From Leifsonia shinshuensis (GTDB lineage Bacteria; Actinomycetota; Actinomycetes; Actinomycetales; Microbacteriaceae), in assembly GCF_014217625.1 (NCBI RefSeq), contig NZ_CP043641.1, forward strand, positions 3,658,001 through 3,722,000: 64,000 nt of DNA, read 5' to 3'. Under the pieces are notes generated by a model. The model had not been told where the DNA came from. It saw only the letters and a list, made by a program, of their open reading frames with translations, and did not search any database. Positions 9,126 through 18,573 of this stretch are shown piece by piece. The first letter of the stretch is position 1. Each line of letters begins with the position of its first letter. A program made the position numbers and the translations under genes.

Positions 9126-9154
<29 letters not shown>
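8108..9154 (+). CDS. Zinc-type alcohol dehydrogenase, L-idonate 5-dehydrogenase-like, structural zinc lobe lost
   Basis: This medium-chain dehydrogenase has 348 residues. Catalytic zinc ligands are Cys37 and His42-region (GGICGSDLHY) with His62-Glu63 (GHEVVG). The Rossmann motif is GAGPIGSLAV. VLAEPLAVAIHGV and LQLGMLP resemble L-idonate 5-dehydrogenase (IdnD). The four-Cys structural zinc lobe normally found near residues 90-115 is missing: that segment has Pro, Thr and Gly and no Cys. An AGGAG-AAGGA box precedes the ATG. It probably oxidises a secondary alcohol of a sugar acid or polyol. The 3' end overlaps the aspartase start by 29 bp. Confidence 0.85.
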
Positions 9155-10592
<1,438 letters not shown>

Positions 10593-10631
10593 TGAGCTCC
10601 GGCCGCTCTTCGTGGGGGCGGCCGGCGGAAT

Positions 10632-10673
10632 CGCCCGCCTTCGCCCAGGCATGTCCTGGTGCGGGGGCGGGCG
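10632..10673 (+). terminator. Rho-independent-like hairpin after aspA
   Basis: CGCCCGCC pairs with GGCGGGCG, and inside it CCAGG pairs with CCTGG around a five-base loop. It lies 40 bp after the aspA stop. There is no U-tract, which is common for high-GC actinobacteria. It probably ends the 3499-10592 operon. Confidence 0.55.
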
Positions 10674-10729
10674 CTCGGCGTTGACCGGATGCGCTGTCCC
10701 CGACCATCGGGATACGCGTGGTAGCCATG

Positions 10730-10775
10730 TCTAAATATTATATAGAATCCGTTGACCGGGCTGTCCGAGCCCGGT
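10730..10775 (+). promoter_or_regulatory. AT-rich promoter and two palindromes upstream of the second aldo/keto reductase and ABC operon
   Basis: The AT-rich quasi-palindrome at 10730-10746 (TCTA..., ...TAGA ends) contains TATTAT, a good -10 candidate. Just downstream, 10755-10775 is a perfect 8-bp inverted repeat (ACCGGGCT / AGCCCGGT) with a 5-nt loop, ending 12 bp before the ATG at 10788. The sequence GTTGACCGG...GCTGTCC also occurs 70 bp upstream (10680-10697). This looks like a regulated promoter with operator sites. The regulator is not in the window. Confidence 0.5.
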
Positions 10776-10787
10776 TAGCGTCGCCGC

Positions 10788-11846
10788 ATGGTCGCTTACA
10801 GATACCTCGGACACAGTGGTCTGAAGATCACCGAGATCACCTACGGCAACTGGATCACCCACGGGTCGCAGGTGGAGAACGACACCGCCGTCCAGACGGT
10901 GCACGCCGCGCTGGACCTCGGGATCACGAGCTTCGACACCGCGGACGTCTACGCGAACACCGCGGCGGAGAGCGTGCTCGGTGCCGCCCTGAAGGGGCTG
11001 CGCCGCGAGTCCCTCGAGATCTTCACCAAGGTCTACTGGCCGATCGGCCCGAAAGGCGCGAACGACGCCGGGCTGTCGCGCAAGCACATCCACGACGCCA
11101 TTCACGGCTCGCTCCGCCGGCTCGGCACGGACTACGTGGACCTCTACCAGGCCCACCGGTTCGACTACGAGACACCGCTCGAGGAGACCATGCAGACCTT
11201 CGCCGACCTGGTGCGGCAGGGCAAGGTCCTCTACATCGGCGTCTCCGAGTGGACGGCTCCGCAGCTGCGGGCCGGTCACGCGCTCGCGAAGGAGCTCGGC
11301 ATCCAGCTCGTCTCCAACCAGCCGCAGTACTCGGGACTGTGGCGGGTGATCGAGGAGGAGGTCGTCCCCACCTCCCGCGACCTCGGCATCTCGCAGATCG
11401 TCTGGTCGCCACTCGCCCAGGGCGTGCTCACCGGGAAGTACCTCCCGGGCGCACCGCTGCCAGCGGGGAGCCGGGCCGCCGACGAGCGCACGGGCGTCCG
11501 GCCGCGCATCGAGGACTTCATGACCGACGAGATCCTCACCGCGGTGCAGAAGCTGCGGCCGATCGCCGAGGAGTCCGGGCTCTCCATTGCCCAGCTCGCC
11601 CTCGCCTGGGTGCTGCACAACGACAACGTCGCCGCCACCATCGTCGGCGCCTCGCGGCCCGAGCAGCTGGCCGAGACGGTGAAGGCGTCGGACGTCACCC
11701 TCGGCGACGACCAGGTTGCCGCCATCGACGAGGCCCTGCTCCCGGTCGCCGTCACGGACCCGGCGCTGACGTACGAGATCTCGTCGAAGACACGTCCGGC
11801 GGCGCGTGGGCCCGAAGCCCGCCAGCCGGTGCCGCAGACGGCCTGA
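10788..11846 (+). CDS. Aldo/keto reductase (YghZ/Kv-beta-like)
   Basis: This aldo/keto reductase of the larger Kv-beta/YghZ type has 352 residues. The catalytic residues are Asp50 and Tyr55 (FDTADVYANTAAE), Lys81 (IFTKVYW) and His123 (LYQAHRFD). SPLAQGVLTGKY and GASRPEQL are typical cofactor-site motifs. It should reduce a carbonyl with NADPH. It is the first gene behind a strong AT-rich promoter and 43 bp ahead of the ABC-transporter ATPase, so it is probably co-expressed with uptake. It is only distantly like the aldo/keto reductase at 864, so the two are not a recent duplication. Confidence 0.87.
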   Translation: MVAYRYLGHSGLKITEITYGNWITHGSQVENDTAVQTVHAALDLGITSFDTADVYANTAAESVLGAALKGLRRESLEIFTKVYWPIGPKGANDAGLSRKHIHDAIHGSLRRLGTDYVDLYQAHRFDYETPLEETMQTFADLVRQGKVLYIGVSEWTAPQLRAGHALAKELGIQLVSNQPQYSGLWRVIEEEVVPTSRDLGISQIVWSPLAQGVLTGKYLPGAPLPAGSRAADERTGVRPRIEDFMTDEILTAVQKLRPIAEESGLSIAQLALAWVLHNDNVAATIVGASRPEQLAETVKASDVTLGDDQVAAIDEALLPVAVTDPALTYEISSKTRPAARGPEARQPVPQTA

Positions 11847-11889
11847 GCCGCACGCCCACCCAGGTTCCACTGTCAGAGAGGACAGCCCC

Positions 11890-12765
11890 GTGAATCGACT
11901 TCCGCAGCAGCGCACCGCAGACGAGGCGATCGCCGTCGAGCGCTTCGCGGTGGCATACCGGACGGACGCCGGGCTCGTCCCGGCGGTGTCGGATGTCAGC
12001 TTCGCGCTGCGCCGCTCCGAGCGGCTGGCGATCGTCGGCGAGTCCGGCTCAGGCAAGACCACTCTCGCTATGGCGATCGCCGGCCTCCTCTCCCATGACA
12101 CGGCCCAGATCGACTACCGGATGGCCCGCGTCGCGGGCACGCCGGTCGACATGCGGGCCAGTTCGAGTGTCATCCCCGTCCGGCACGAAGGCGTCTCGAT
12201 GATCTTCCAGGACGCGATGACATCCCTCGACCCGGTCGCCACCATCGGCCACCAGTTCCGCTCGGTGCTCGGCGCGCACGGCGGCAGCCGCCGGTCGCGC
12301 ATCCGCTCGGAGTCGCTGCAGTGGATCGAACGCGTCGGCATCCCGAACCCGCAGCGGGTGCTCAAGCTCCGCCCTTACGAGCTCTCCGGCGGGATGCGAC
12401 AGCGCGTCATGATCGCCCTCGCGCTCTGCAGCGACCCGGCGGTACTGATCGCCGACGAGCCGACCTCGGCGCTCGACGTCGTGGTGAGCCGCCGGATCAT
12501 GGACCTCGTCCTCACGCTGGCGGTCGAGCTGGGGACGGCCGTCATCGTCATCACCCACGACATCGACCTGGCCCGCAAATACACCGACCGGATGCTCGTG
12601 CTCTACCAGGGCGAAGTGCAGGACCTCTGCGATACGGCCGGTCTCGCCGAAGAGGAGCACTCGCCGTACACGCGAGCACTGCTCGACTGCGTCCCGCGGC
12701 TTCACGATCACGACAGGGAGTCGCTTCCGACTCTCGCCCGCGCCGTCGGCAGGGAGGCGTCATGA
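11890..12765 (+). CDS. ABC transporter ATP-binding protein (DppD/OppD type)
   Basis: This is the first of two ATPases of a dipeptide/oligopeptide/nickel-class importer, 291 residues. Walker A is GESGSGKTTLAMAI, the Q-loop region is MIFQDAMTSLDP (the ExxxxLxP-type loop of the family), the signature is LSGGMRQRVMIA, and Walker B is VLIADEPTSALDV. The GTG at 11890 has a GAGAGGA box; an upstream in-frame reading from 11806 lies over the reductase end and is rejected. The protein is shorter than E. coli DppD (327) and lacks most of the C-terminal Cys-containing extension. The stop overlaps the next start as ATGA. Confidence 0.88.
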   Translation: MNRLPQQRTADEAIAVERFAVAYRTDAGLVPAVSDVSFALRRSERLAIVGESGSGKTTLAMAIAGLLSHDTAQIDYRMARVAGTPVDMRASSSVIPVRHEGVSMIFQDAMTSLDPVATIGHQFRSVLGAHGGSRRSRIRSESLQWIERVGIPNPQRVLKLRPYELSGGMRQRVMIALALCSDPAVLIADEPTSALDVVVSRRIMDLVLTLAVELGTAVIVITHDIDLARKYTDRMLVLYQGEVQDLCDTAGLAEEEHSPYTRALLDCVPRLHDHDRESLPTLARAVGREAS

Positions 12766-13577
12766 CCGCGAAGGGCACGGACTTCGAGCTGGTGCTCGAC
12801 GGCGTTCAGAAGGATTTCGGCCGCGGCCACCGCAAGGTCACAGCGGTCCAGCCGGTCGACCTCCGCGTCGACGCGGACTCCAAGGTCGGCGTCATCGGGG
12901 AGTCGGGGTCGGGCAAGTCGACCCTCGCCCGCATGATCGTCGGGTTGGAGCAGCCGACCCGCGGCACGATCTCCTACCGCGGTCGATCCGTCGCGGACTG
13001 GCTCTCCAACCGCACCGACCGGCTCGCCTACCGTCAGCAGGTCCAGTACGTGGCACAGGACACGACATCGTTCGACCCGCGCCAGACCTTCCTGGAGGCG
13101 ATCTCCGTCCCGCTGCGGATCCTGCGCGGAGTCACGAACCGGGCGGAGATCCGCGAGCGCCTCGACGCGATCGCCGCGGACCTCGCGCTCGACCCGGCGC
13201 TGTTCTCCCGCTATCCCCATCAGGTCTCCGGCGGGCAACGCCAGCGGTTCGCGCTCGCTCGCTCCCTCGTCGTCGAACCGCGCCTCCTGATCTGCGACGA
13301 GGTCGTCTCCGCACTCGACGTTTCGGTGCAGGGTGCGGTGCTCAACCTCATCAAGCGTCACGTCGACCGGCACAGGATGGGGCTCGTCTTCGTGGCGCAC
13401 GGACTCCCGGCCGTCACCTTCATCAGTTCGGACCTGCTGGTCATGCGCCACGGCGAGGTGGTCGAGCGCGGTGCCGTCGGGCGCGTGGTCGACGGGCCGG
13501 AGCACGCCTACACCCGGGAACTGCTCGACGCCTACGCCGACTCGTCGAGCCCTGAGCGACGGGAGGCCGCGTCATGA
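12762..13577 (+). CDS. ABC transporter ATP-binding protein (DppF/OppF type)
   Basis: This second ATPase of the importer has 271 residues. Walker A is GESGSGKSTLARMI, the signature is VSGGQRQRFALARSL and Walker B is LLICDEVVSALDV. YVAQDTTSFDPRQTF takes the Q-loop place. The Asp-Glu pair here is followed by Val rather than Pro, which is common in DppF/OppF-type subunits. It overlaps both neighbours as ATGA. It should form a heterodimer with the 11890 product at the cytoplasmic face of the permease pair. Confidence 0.87.
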   Translation: MTAKGTDFELVLDGVQKDFGRGHRKVTAVQPVDLRVDADSKVGVIGESGSGKSTLARMIVGLEQPTRGTISYRGRSVADWLSNRTDRLAYRQQVQYVAQDTTSFDPRQTFLEAISVPLRILRGVTNRAEIRERLDAIAADLALDPALFSRYPHQVSGGQRQRFALARSLVVEPRLLICDEVVSALDVSVQGAVLNLIKRHVDRHRMGLVFVAHGLPAVTFISSDLLVMRHGEVVERGAVGRVVDGPEHAYTRELLDAYADSSSPERREAAS

Positions 13578-14617
13578 GCTGGTACCGATCGAACCGGTGG
13601 TGGGTGCTCAGGCTCGCCCGGCTGCCACTGGACATCTTCGTCTTCGCGACCATCGCCTTCTTCCTCGTGCGTCTGTTGCCGGGCGACCCGGTCAGCGTTG
13701 CGCTCTCGTCCCGCTCGGGCACGGTGTCGGCCGCGTCGGCGGCCGCCGTCCGCACCCAGATGGGACTCGACGGCACCGTGTGGGATCAGCTGGTGCGTTT
13801 CTGGGGCGGCCTCCTGCACGGAGACCTCGGCCACTCACTTGTCACAGGCGCTCCGGTCCTCGACGAGGTGTTCTCCCGGCTCCCGTCCACGATCGAACTG
13901 ATCCTGCTCGGCCTCATCGGTTCGCTGCTCCTCTGCCTCGCCCTCGGATTCCTCTACCTGCGGTTCTCCAACCGGGCACTGCGCGGGGCGATCAGGACCT
14001 ATGCCTCGTTCGCGACGACCGTCCCTGTGTTCGTGGTCGCGATCTTCCTGATCGTGATCTTCTACGTCGTCCTCGACTGGTTGCCGGCACCACTGGGCAG
14101 GGTGTCATCGGGAGTCCTGCCGGTGGTCACCGGCTTCCCGCTGCTGGACGAGGCGCTGACCGGCAACTGGGGGATGCTCGGCGAGACGACCGTGCAGTAC
14201 ATCATGCCCGTCGCGGCGATGGTGCTCACCTACACGCCGAACCTGCTGACCCAGTTCATCGGCGGCCTCGACCGCGAGCTCGTCCAGCCGACCACCCGTT
14301 TCCAGGTCGCCGCCGGCGTGCCCCGCCGATGGATCTTCTTCAGCGTCTTCCGTCGGTCGCTGTCGAGCGTCGTGGTCGTCTTCGGCCTCTTCTTCGGGTC
14401 GCTCATCGGCGGCGCCGTCACCATCGAGAGCCTGTTCGGATTCGGCGGGATCGGCGCGCTCGGCGTCCGATCGGTGCAGGCGGTCGACTTCACGGCGCTC
14501 CAAGGCTTCCTGGTGGTGGTCGTCGCCGTCTGCCTGATCGCGATGCTCGCCGTCGACCTGGTGAACATGTGGCTCGACCCACGGCGTCGGCCCGGTATCG
14601 AGAGCGAGGCCAACTGA
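13574..14617 (+). CDS. ABC transporter permease (DppB type)
   Basis: This integral membrane permease has 347 residues. An N-terminal helix (IAFFLVRLLPGDP) precedes the family motif, and five further hydrophobic helices follow. The BPD_transp_1 coupling segment (QVAAGVPRRWIFFSVFRR) sits before the last helices. LPGDPV near residue 40 is diagnostic of DppB/NikB-type subunits. It pairs with the permease at 14620 to form the channel. It overlaps the preceding ATPase gene as ATGA and is separated by 2 bp from the next gene. Confidence 0.87.
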   Translation: MSWYRSNRWWVLRLARLPLDIFVFATIAFFLVRLLPGDPVSVALSSRSGTVSAASAAAVRTQMGLDGTVWDQLVRFWGGLLHGDLGHSLVTGAPVLDEVFSRLPSTIELILLGLIGSLLLCLALGFLYLRFSNRALRGAIRTYASFATTVPVFVVAIFLIVIFYVVLDWLPAPLGRVSSGVLPVVTGFPLLDEALTGNWGMLGETTVQYIMPVAAMVLTYTPNLLTQFIGGLDRELVQPTTRFQVAAGVPRRWIFFSVFRRSLSSVVVVFGLFFGSLIGGAVTIESLFGFGGIGALGVRSVQAVDFTALQGFLVVVVAVCLIAMLAVDLVNMWLDPRRRPGIESEAN

Positions 14618-14619
14618 TC

Positions 14620-15540
14620 ATGGCGCAGACCCTGGCGATCGCCGCCGTGAAGTCGCGGCCGGCTCGAGCACGCGTGAACTGGCTCCGAGTGACTCTGGCG
14701 TTCCTTCCGCTGGCGATCATCCTCGCCCTCGCGGTCTTCGCGCCCCTGATCGCGCCCTACGACCCGGTCACGACCGTCGCCGCCTCACGGCTGGCCCCGT
14801 CGGCGGACCACCTGTTCGGCACCGACTCGGTGGGGATGGACGTCTTCTCCCGCACGATCTACGGCGCGAGGGTGGCGGTGCAGTTCGGTGTGGCCGTGGC
14901 CGTATGCAGCACCGCCGGCGGCATCCTGATCGGGACCTTCATCGGCCTGTCCGAGAGCAGCCGGGGACTCGCCGGCTGGATCGGACGCTTCCTCAACCAG
15001 GTCAGCGACTACTTCATCGCGATCCCCTCCATCATCCTCGGCATCGTCGTCGTCGGAATCATGGGATCGTCGCCGGTCGCGCTCATCATCGCGATCACGC
15101 TGTGCCTGATCCAGGCGACGATCAAGCTCACCCGCGCCGAAGTGCTGCGGGTGCGCCGCGAGGGCTATCTGGAAGCGGCCGAGCTCGCGGGGGAGAGCCC
15201 GCTCCGAGCGGCGTTCGTACACGTCGTGCCCAACTCGATCGGCCCGGCCATGCGCAACATGCCGCTCGTCTTCGGCAACTGCGTGATCATCCTCGCCAGC
15301 CTCGGCTTCATCGGCGTCGGCGTCAAAGCGCCCACGCCGGAATGGGGCTACATGATCTCGTCCGGGATCTCCTCCCTCATGCTCGGTCGCTGGTGGCCGA
15401 CCGTGTTCCCCGCGATCTTCGTCGCGCTCTCCGTCCTCGCGATCGCCCACTCGTCGCGAGCGATCCCCCAGGTGTGGCCGTACCTAGCGGCACACGTCAA
15501 AAAGCGATATCGCACCGAAAGGAAGAGTCGTGCCCATTAA
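14620..15540 (+). CDS. ABC transporter permease (DppC type)
   Basis: This is the second permease, 306 residues. It has the N-terminal helix FLPLAIILALAVFAPLIAPYDP, the DppC-type periplasmic motif HLFGTDSVGMDVFSRTIYGAR, and the EAA coupling loop EAAELAGESPLRAAFVHVVP. The last helix region is followed by IPQVWPYLAAHV. The start ATG at 14620 is just after the DppB stop; a much longer in-frame reading beginning at 13333 only shadows the other genes. The 3' end overlaps the binding-protein gene by 11 bp, an unusual order and tight coupling for a lipoprotein. Confidence 0.87.
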   Translation: MAQTLAIAAVKSRPARARVNWLRVTLAFLPLAIILALAVFAPLIAPYDPVTTVAASRLAPSADHLFGTDSVGMDVFSRTIYGARVAVQFGVAVAVCSTAGGILIGTFIGLSESSRGLAGWIGRFLNQVSDYFIAIPSIILGIVVVGIMGSSPVALIIAITLCLIQATIKLTRAEVLRVRREGYLEAAELAGESPLRAAFVHVVPNSIGPAMRNMPLVFGNCVIILASLGFIGVGVKAPTPEWGYMISSGISSLMLGRWWPTVFPAIFVALSVLAIAHSSRAIPQVWPYLAAHVKKRYRTERKSRAH

Positions 15541-17170
15541 GAAGAGACTGGGAGGCCTCGTCGCTGTCGCCGTCGCCTCCCTGGCGTTGGCGGCCTGCAG
15601 CGGCCACGCCAGCACCGCCGACAAGAACGCCCCGGCCAAAACCTCGCTCACGGTCGCGGTCGCTGCGACGCCGACGAGCTACGACCTCGACGGGTCCTGG
15701 GCTGCGTCGAACGAGAACTACACGATGTGGTCGCAGACGCAGATCGGCTTGCTCAACTACAAGACCACGACGAAGAACGGGGTCGTGACCACCGACTTCA
15801 CACACTTCGTCGGTGCGCTCGCCGACGCGAAGAACCCGTACACCGTCAGCGACAACGGTCAGACCTATACCTTTCACCTCCGGACGGGTGTGAAATCCCA
15901 GGCCGGCAATCCGTTCACCGCGGAGGACGTCTACTGGTCGGTGGAGCGGAAGCTCAGCGACAAAGGTGTCGGGCTGACGCAGATCAAGAACTACTTCAAC
16001 TCGATGAGCCAGGTGCAGATCATCGACGACCACACGATCGCGTTCCACCTGCACAACGCCGGGAACGACAACGTCTTCCTGCCGATCTTCACTGGGCAGA
16101 CCGGCCGGATGTACGACAAGGTCGAGCTGCTCAAGCACGCGACCACCGACGACCCGTGGGCCGTCAAGTGGGCGGCTCAGAACACCGGTTGGGGCTACGG
16201 GCCGTACGTCGTGGACTCGGTCAGCGCAGGCCAGCAGGTCGTGTTGAAGGCGAACCCGAACTATCCGGTCGGCCACCCCGCGTTCACGACCATCACGATG
16301 AAGGTCGTGCCGGACTCCGGCACGCGCGCCCAGCTCCTCGCCTCCGGGAACGTGGACGTGGCCGAGGCGCTGACGCCGAGCGACCTCAACTCCATCAAGG
16401 ACTCGGCTAAGGTCACCGAGCCCTCCGTCGACCACCCGATCGAGTTCGACGACATCTCGCTGGTGCAGAACAAGGCGCCGTTCGACGACGCGCTCGTCCG
16501 TCAGGCGTTCAACTACGCGATCCCGTACGACAAGATCATCAGTCAGGTCTACGAGGGCTTCGCCGTTCCCAGCCCGGGCTGGTTCACCCCGACTATGGGT
16601 GTGCCCGGCCTCTCGACCAAGCCCGCCTACACCTACGACGCGAAGAAGGCGAAGGCGCTCCTCGCGAAGGCCGGCAAGTCCAGCGTCGACGTCACCCTGT
16701 CGATCTCGAATGCGAGCCCCGACATCGTCGACACCGCGATCATGATCGGCTCCTATGCCAAGAAGGCCGGCTTCAACGTCACGGTCGACCAGCTCAACCC
16801 GGCCGACTTCGCCACCGGGCGACTGAAGCAGACGTTCCAGGCTCTGATCGCATCCAACCGGGTGCAGGTGCAGGTGCCGTCGTTCGTCAACAACTTCTTC
16901 CTCCCCGGCGACCCGAGCAACAGCGGCGCGTTCATCCCGAACGATGAATGGAAGTCGCTGATGTCGACGGCCATCGCGGCGGGTACGGGCACCAGCAAGG
17001 AGGCAGCCCCGCACTGGCAGAAGGTCAACGACTACATCAACCAGGACGCCAGCCAGTTGCCACTGCTGTACAAGCAGCCGAACCAGGCCTACAGCAAGGA
17101 CCTCTCGAACCTGTCCTACCGCTACGACAGCACGGTGGACTATAGCATCCTCACGCCGGCCGGCGGCTGA
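15530..17170 (+). CDS. ABC transporter substrate-binding lipoprotein, family 5 (DppA/OppA type)
   Basis: This extracellular solute-binding protein has 546 residues. It has a lipoprotein signal (KKRLGG..., hydrophobic core, LAAC with lipidated Cys23). It contains typical SBP_bac_5 pieces: YDLDGSWAASNENYTMWSQT, YTFHLRTGVKSQAG, FTAEDVYWSVER and DDALVRQAFNYAIPYDKI. It should be anchored on the outer face of the membrane and deliver substrate to the permeases. Family 5 proteins bind peptides, nickel, glycosides, opines and conjugates, so the ligand cannot be read from homology. The start is a GTG overlapping the DppC end. A 14-bp stem terminator follows at 17261. Confidence 0.88.
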   Translation: MPIKKRLGGLVAVAVASLALAACSGHASTADKNAPAKTSLTVAVAATPTSYDLDGSWAASNENYTMWSQTQIGLLNYKTTTKNGVVTTDFTHFVGALADAKNPYTVSDNGQTYTFHLRTGVKSQAGNPFTAEDVYWSVERKLSDKGVGLTQIKNYFNSMSQVQIIDDHTIAFHLHNAGNDNVFLPIFTGQTGRMYDKVELLKHATTDDPWAVKWAAQNTGWGYGPYVVDSVSAGQQVVLKANPNYPVGHPAFTTITMKVVPDSGTRAQLLASGNVDVAEALTPSDLNSIKDSAKVTEPSVDHPIEFDDISLVQNKAPFDDALVRQAFNYAIPYDKIISQVYEGFAVPSPGWFTPTMGVPGLSTKPAYTYDAKKAKALLAKAGKSSVDVTLSISNASPDIVDTAIMIGSYAKKAGFNVTVDQLNPADFATGRLKQTFQALIASNRVQVQVPSFVNNFFLPGDPSNSGAFIPNDEWKSLMSTAIAAGTGTSKEAAPHWQKVNDYINQDASQLPLLYKQPNQAYSKDLSNLSYRYDSTVDYSILTPAGG

Positions 17171-17260
17171 GGCTCAGGAACGGCTGCGGTCAAAATCGGC
17201 TGACAGCAGCCCATCCGCCACGACAGGTCCGTCCCGATGGCGGGCAGGTGGTGTTCGGAG

Positions 17261-17291
17261 ATACGGCGGGGCGCAGTGCGCCCCGCCGTAT
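17261..17291 (+). terminator. Perfect 14-bp hairpin terminator after the ABC operon
   Basis: ATACGGCGGGGCGC pairs perfectly with GCGCCCCGCCGTAT around the loop AGT, about 90 bp after the binding-protein stop. It has the form of an actinobacterial terminator without a U-tract and would stop the 10788-17170 operon before the integrase remnant. Confidence 0.75.
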
Positions 17292-17302
17292 TCGGTGTTG
17301 AT

Positions 17303-17829
17303 CGATTCCACCTGTACAAATACGTCCTTCCGAGGTGGGGCAACGTCCGGCTCGTGGACCCGTCCGACGGATCGACAGAGCCCGAGCGGTCTCCGAACCG
17401 CGCGGAGTGATCGTGTGGGGAACGCCGAAGAATCACGAACGGCGCTCGGTTCCCTTCCCAGATCTGCTGACGGCTCCGCTCAAGGCTCGGTGCGCGGGTC
17501 GCGACCCCGAGGAGCCGGTCTCCGTCGGCCCCGACGGCGGTGTGCTTAGGGCCGGCAACTTCCGCAACCGGGTCTTCAACGCAGCAGTCGCCCGGTGCAT
17601 GGAAGCGGATGACACCTTTCCGCGCCTGACTCCCCACGACCTCAGACACACGGCCGCGTCACTCGCCGTCTCCGCCGGCGCGAACGTCAAGTCCGTCCAA
17701 CGGATGCTCGGCCACGCCTCCGCCGCGATGACCCTCGACGTCTACGCGGACCTCTTCGACGATGACCTTGACGACGTTGCCAACGCACTCGATGCCCAGG
17801 CTGCGAAATCAGTTGTAGTCAAAATGTAG
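17303..17829 (+). pseudogene. Tyrosine integrase remnant next to the tRNA cluster
   Basis: Two fragments of an actinophage/IME-type integrase remain. The first, 17303-17407, encodes RFHLYKYVLPRWGNVRLVD, matching RLHVAPRWENVRLTDV of the intact integrase at 49644. The second, in a different frame (about 17401-17829), encodes the catalytic C-terminus: VIVWGTPKNHERRSVPFPD, HDLRHTAASLAVSAG, MLGHASAAMTLDVYAD. Between them the middle of the protein, including the first catalytic Arg region, is deleted, and the frame is shifted. The remnant reads toward the 3' end of tRNA-Phe, the usual geometry of a tRNA-targeting integrase. Its C-terminus is strikingly similar to that of the integrase at 49644, so the two elements are related. 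Confidence 0.82.
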
Positions 17830-17834
17830 TCAAA
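17814..17834 (+). repeat. Tandem TGTAGTCAAA repeats at the end of the integrase remnant
   Basis: TGTAGTCAAA occurs twice with an 11-bp period, spanning the last integrase codons. The period matches one helical turn and suggests arm-type integrase binding sites. The reverse complement of the tandem repeats beside tRNA-Ser (47133-47154) has a similar GTNGNCAAATG-like form. Confidence 0.5.
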
Positions 17835-17863
17835 CGCCGATTCGGCCGCTTCTACGAGCCAAC

Positions 17864-17902
17864 AAAAAAACCCCCGGATTCCGATTGGGACCAGGGGTTT
17901 TT
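17864..17902 (-). terminator. Terminator of the tRNA cluster
   Basis: AAAAACCCC (17866-17874) pairs with GGGGTTTTT (17894-17902). Read on the minus strand, the hairpin is followed by a run of U residues and lies 3 bp beyond the CCA of tRNA-Phe. It could work in both directions and also serve the integrase remnant. Confidence 0.75.
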
Positions 17903-17904
17903 CT

Positions 17905-17980
17905 TGGTGGCTCCGACCGGCATCGATCCGGTGACCTTTCGATTTTCAGTCGAACGCTCTACCAACTGAGCTACAGAGCC
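17905..17980 (-). tRNA. tRNA-Phe (GAA)
   Basis: On the minus strand the acceptor GGCTCTG pairs with CGGAGCC, and the discriminator A and an encoded CCA are present. The anticodon stem TTCGA/TCGAA carries the loop CTGAAAA, giving anticodon GAA. It is the last gene of a Glu-Asp-Phe cluster and the likely att site for the neighbouring integrase remnant. Confidence 0.95.
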
Positions 17981-18012
17981 GGGAGGCGATGTGTTGTCGC
18001 CTACCTAGACGG

Positions 18013-18036
18013 AAGCCCTTCCATCCGGAAGGGCTT
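18013..18036 (-). terminator. 10-bp hairpin between tRNA-Asp and tRNA-Phe
   Basis: AAGCCCTTCC pairs with GGAAGGGCTT around a 4-nt loop. It lies in the spacer between two tRNAs of one cluster. It may be a processing signal or a partial terminator; no U-tract is seen. Confidence 0.45.
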
Positions 18037-18043
18037 GTCGCCG

Positions 18044-18120
18044 TGGCGACCCTGACGGGACTTGAACCCGCGACCTCCGCCGTGACAGGGCGGCACGCTA
18101 ACCAACTGCGCTACAGGGCC
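18044..18120 (-). tRNA. tRNA-Asp (GTC)
   Basis: On the minus strand GGCCCTG pairs with CAGGGTC, the discriminator is G, and CCA is encoded. The anticodon stem CCGCC/GGCGG with loop CTGTCAC gives anticodon GTC. Confidence 0.95.
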
Positions 18121-18157
18121 TAACAGTGTTGCTATTGAATTGTAGAGGATGCCATCG

Positions 18158-18230
18158 TGACCCCAACGGGATTCGAACCCGTGCTACCGCCGTGAAAGGG
18201 CGGCGTCCTAGGCCACTAAACGATGGGGCC
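18158..18230 (-). tRNA. tRNA-Glu (TTC)
   Basis: On the minus strand GGCCCCA pairs with TGGGGTC with discriminator A; CCA is not encoded, unlike the two tRNAs that follow. The anticodon stem CCGCC/GGCGG with loop CTTTCAC gives anticodon TTC. It is the first gene of the cluster. Confidence 0.95.
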
Positions 18231-18573
18231 GGATCGTCCCGAATCGCTTTCGCTTTTCGATGACCACCGACGCATAAGCATACGGAAGTCCCTGACAGAA
18301 AGCGAATCGGGGCTGCAGCCCGGGCGGGTCGGTCGGCTCCGTTCGCGCCACGCCCCGGTGAAATGCCCGGTGAGGGCCGGTGCGCGCAGGTAGATTGCGA
18401 GCGACGGCCCCCTGTCGTCCGTGCGAGCCGCACGTGGTCCCCGATCGAGCACAGCCGCCCTCCCCCCGACCCGGGCGGCGTATGGTGATGTTGCTAATGT
18501 TGCTCCTGGTGATGACGAGACCCGTGTGATTCGTGTGACAGCCGATGTTCCATCCGACGGGTTGAAGGTGACG
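18231..18573. other. Intergenic region between the tRNA cluster and the wall-hydrolase genes
   Basis: This 343-bp region must contain the divergent promoters for tRNA-Glu (minus) and the M23 gene (plus). The plus-strand frame is open across part of it, but the conserved protein start is at 18574. Actinobacterial wall-hydrolase genes are often preceded by a cyclic di-AMP riboswitch; I looked for its conserved GC-rich core and did not find a convincing match. Nothing else is recognised. Confidence 0.5.

Noticed and set aside
18231-18573. Cyclic di-AMP (ydaO) riboswitch upstream of the M23/NlpC pair
   Set aside because: The setting would suit it, but I could not find the conserved core or a matching fold.
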